Positions 61,731-64,000 of a stretch of 64,000 bases of DNA are shown piece after piece. Both the position numbers and the translations under genes were made by a program. The stretch covers positions 62,001-126,000 of the forward strand of contig CASGGR010000038.1 in the NCBI GenBank assembly GCA_949318235.1, given 5' to 3'. Within the stretch, counting starts at the first letter, position 1. Every line of letters begins with the position of its first letter. The notes under the pieces were generated by a model. It saw only the letters and a list, made by a program, of their open reading frames with translations, did no database searches and was not told where the DNA came from. The DNA comes from Ecdyonurus torrentis. Lineage: Eukaryota; Arthropoda; Insecta; Ephemeroptera; Heptageniidae.

Positions 61731-64000
61731 CATGACTAGGTTTGGCTACATGATAAGTGAAAACTAAAATTGTCAATAACCCAAAAAGTATGCGTCGGAG
61801 CAAAAAAGTTTAAGACATCTTTTTTGTAGAGAATTAAAAAACCTATGTTATAAGTTAAATTTGATGTCTGTAGCATTCTTAGTTTTTGAGAAATCATCAA
61901 AACTAGTTTTAATCGTGTAAAAAGTATGATTCAAAACATTCAATAACATTTGGTTCTTGAAATAGAAACTTTGTTTCATGACTTGGTTTGGCTACATGAT
62001 GAGTGAAAACTAAAATTGTCAATAACCCAAAAAGTATGCGTCGAAGCAAAAAAGTTCAAGACATCTTTTTTGTAGAGAATTGAAAAACCTATGTCATAAG
62101 TCAAATTTGATGTCTGTAGCATTCTTAGTTTTTGAGAAATCATCAAAACTAGTTTTAATCGTGTAAAAAGTATGATTAAAAACATTCAATAACATTTGGT
62201 TCTTAAAATAGACACTTTGTTTCATGACTTGGTTTGGCTACATGATGAGTGAAAACTAAAGTTGTCAATAACCCAAAAAGTATGCGTCGGAGCAAAAAAG
62301 TTCAAGATATCTTTTTTGTAGAGAATTGAAAAACCTATGTCATAAGTCAAATTTGATGTCTGTAGCATTCTTAGTTTTTGAGAAATCATCAAAACTAGTT
62401 TTAATCGTGTAAAAAGTATGATTAAAAACATTCAATAACATTTGGTTCTTGAAATAGACACTTTGTTTCATGACTTGGTTTGGCTACATGATGAGTGAAA
62501 ACTAAAGTTGTCAATAACCCAAAAAGTATGCGTCGGAGCAAAAAAGTTCAAGATATCTTTTTTGTAGAGAATTGAAAAACCTATGTCATAAGTCAAATTT
62601 GATGTCTGTAGCATTCTTAGTTTTTGAGAAATCATCAAAACTAGTTTTAATCGTGTAAAAAGTATGAATAAAAACATTCAATAACATTTGGTTCTTGAAA
62701 TAGAAACTTTCTTTCATGACTTGGTTTGGCTACATGATGAGTGAAAACTAAAATTGTCAATAACCCAAAAAGTATGCGTCGGAGCAAAAAAGTTCAAGAC
62801 ATCTTTTTTGTAGAGACTTGAAAAACCTATGTTATAAGTCAAATTTGATGTCTGTAGCATTCTTAGTTTTTGAGCAATCATCAAAACTAGTTTTAATCGT
62901 GTAAAAAGTATGATTTTTATCATTCAATAACATTTGGTTCTTGAAATAGAAACTTTGTTTCATGACTTGGTTTGGCTACATGATAAGTGAAAACTAAAAT
63001 TGTCAATAACCCAAAAAGTATGCGTCGGAGCAAAAAAGTTTAAGACATCTTTTTTGTAGAGAATTAAAAAACCTATGTTATAAGTCAAATTTGATGTCTG
63101 TAGCATTCTTAGTTTTTGAGAAATCATCAAAACTAGTTTTAATCGTGTAAAAAGTATGATTCAAAACATTCAATAACATTTGGTTCTTGAAATAGAAACT
63201 TTGTTTCATGACTTGGTTTGGCTACATGATGAGTGAAAACTAAAATTGTCAATAACCCAAAAAGTATGCGTCGAAGCAAAAAAGTTCAAGACATCTTTTT
63301 TGTAGAGAATTGAAAAACCTATGTCATAAGTCAAATTTGATGTCTGTAGCATTCTTAGTTTTTGAGAAATCATCAAAACTAGTTTTAATCGTGTAAAAAG
63401 TATGATTAAAAACATTCAATAACATTTGGTTCTTGAAATAGACACTTTGTTTCATGACTTGGTTTGGCTACATGATGAGTGAAAACTAAAGTTGTCAATA
63501 ACCCAAAAAGTATGCGTCGGAGCAAAAAAGTTCAAGATATCTTTTTTGTAGAGAATTGAAAAACCTATGTCATAAGTCAAATTTGATGTCTGTAGCATTC
63601 TTAGTTTTTGAGAAATCATCAAAACTAGTTTTAATCGTGTAAAAAGTATGATTAAAAACATTCAATAACATTTGGTTCTTGAAATAGACACTTTGTTTCA
63701 TGACTTGGTTTGGCTACATGATGAGTGAAAACTAAAGTTGTCAATAACCCAAAAAGTATGCGTCGGAGCAAAAAAGTTCAAGATATCTTTTTTGTAGAGA
63801 ATTGAAAAACCTATGTCATAAGTCAAATTTGATGTCTGTAGCATTCTTAGTTTTTGAGAAATCATCAAAACTAGTTTTAATCGTGTAAAAAGTATGATTA
63901 AAAACATTCAATAACATTTGGTTCTTGAAATAGACACTTTGTTTCATGACTTGGTTTGGCTACATGATGAGTGAAAACTAAAGTTGTCAATAACCCAAAA
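61731..64000. repeat. Mixed units at right edge: 4-2-1-6-21-(3/4)-2-1-1
   Basis: The type 2 unit has a private g-to-a at 62205. Types 6 and 21 appear as in the 54843 transition. The unit at 62961-63206 has the X form of type 3 up to offset 126 (c) and type 4 ends (202 c, 237 a), so it is a recombinant. A partial unit with gatgag and g at offset 39, as in type 1, begins at 63945 and runs off the window. Confidence 0.9.

Larger units (their letters stand above)
1..64000. repeat. 246-bp satellite DNA array, whole window
   Basis: Every base belongs to head-to-tail copies of a 246-bp unit in the same orientation. Landmarks such as catgac recur at 231, 477, 723 and so on up to 63945, all in one register, so no net insertion or deletion occurs. 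The window starts at offset 17 of one unit and ends inside another, so the array continues on both sides. The unit is about 30% G+C, rich in A and T tracts, with only three CpGs. Units differ at a limited set of diagnostic offsets and form higher-order repeats. Long satellites of this kind are typical of eukaryotic centromeric or pericentromeric heterochromatin. That location is inferred, and I do not recognise the family. Confidence 0.99.

Noticed and set aside
476..63907. Hundreds of 69-codon minus-strand reading frames as a multigene family
   Set aside because: They repeat with the satellite period, have no upstream signals distinct from the repeat, are stopped in several unit types, and vary mostly at amino-acid changing positions. 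No protein family is recognisable.
1..64000. CRISPR array
   Set aside because: There are no short repeats separated by unique spacers. The entire 246-bp unit is repeated and no cas genes are present.
1..64000. CENP-B box
   Set aside because: The conserved core of the box (TTCG followed by CGGG at fixed spacing) is absent on both strands. The only CG-rich segment, gcgtcggagc, does not fit.
1..64000. Ribosomal intergenic spacer, telomere or tandem gene cluster
   Set aside because: No rRNA, tRNA or histone-like sequence and no short telomeric motif is present. The unit has no coding content.
1..64000. Assembly or simulation artefact repeating one sequence
   Set aside because: Ordered unit types, private changes and chimeric units with defined breakpoints are what real HOR evolution leaves behind. 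Local copy-number errors remain possible without read evidence.
1..64000. Naming the host species or group
   Set aside because: I do not recognise the 246-bp sequence. Composition and organisation only support a eukaryotic satellite.

Overview
The whole 64,000-base window is one uninterrupted tandem satellite array. It contains no supported protein-coding gene, RNA gene, transposon or CRISPR array. The repeat unit is exactly 246 bp and about 30% G+C. Roughly 260 units run head to tail from the first base to the last in a single register. The array enters and leaves the window mid-unit, so it extends on both sides. A satellite this long, with higher-order structure, indicates a eukaryotic genome, most likely centromeric or pericentromeric heterochromatin. 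I do not recognise the satellite family and cannot name the species from sequence alone.

Unit numbering used throughout: offset 1 is the first base of the motif catgac, and unit k begins at position 246k - 15. I sorted units by eye into 21 types, numbered 1 to 21. They differ from the commonest form (type 1, e.g. 723-968) at a small set of offsets. The types follow each other in fixed orders, so the array is made of higher-order repeats (HORs).

There are four HOR families. Family X is a 7-mer, 4-2-1-1-1-3-5 (1,722 bp), or the 6-mer 4-2-1-1-1-5 (1,476 bp). Family Y is a 10-mer, 8-9-10-11-12-13-14-7-15-3 (2,460 bp). Family Z is an 8-mer, 4-2-1-1-19-16-3-5 (1,968 bp). Family W is a 4-mer, 5-17-18-20 (984 bp).

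Layout: X 1-7118; Y 7119-13760; X 13761-17942; Y 17943-27044; X 27045-30980; Y 30981-41066; X 41067-49184; Y 49185-52874; W 52875-54842; transition 54843-55826; Z 55827-61730; mixed X/Z units 61731-64000. The alternation of X and Y is itself a third level of repetition. The entry from X to Y (2-1-1-6-7 then 8) and the exit (3 then 4) recur with the same sequence.

The interesting content is how the array evolved. There are no visible indels in 64 kb, few unit-private mutations, chimeric units marking unequal-exchange breakpoints, several three-unit deletions or duplications, and evidence that X and Y descend from one ancestral HOR. Two conserved windows in the unit carry the same decamer. A minus-strand reading frame of 69 codons recurs in most units. 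It is best explained as a by-product of the repeat, because it is broken in several types and its variants are mostly amino-acid changing.
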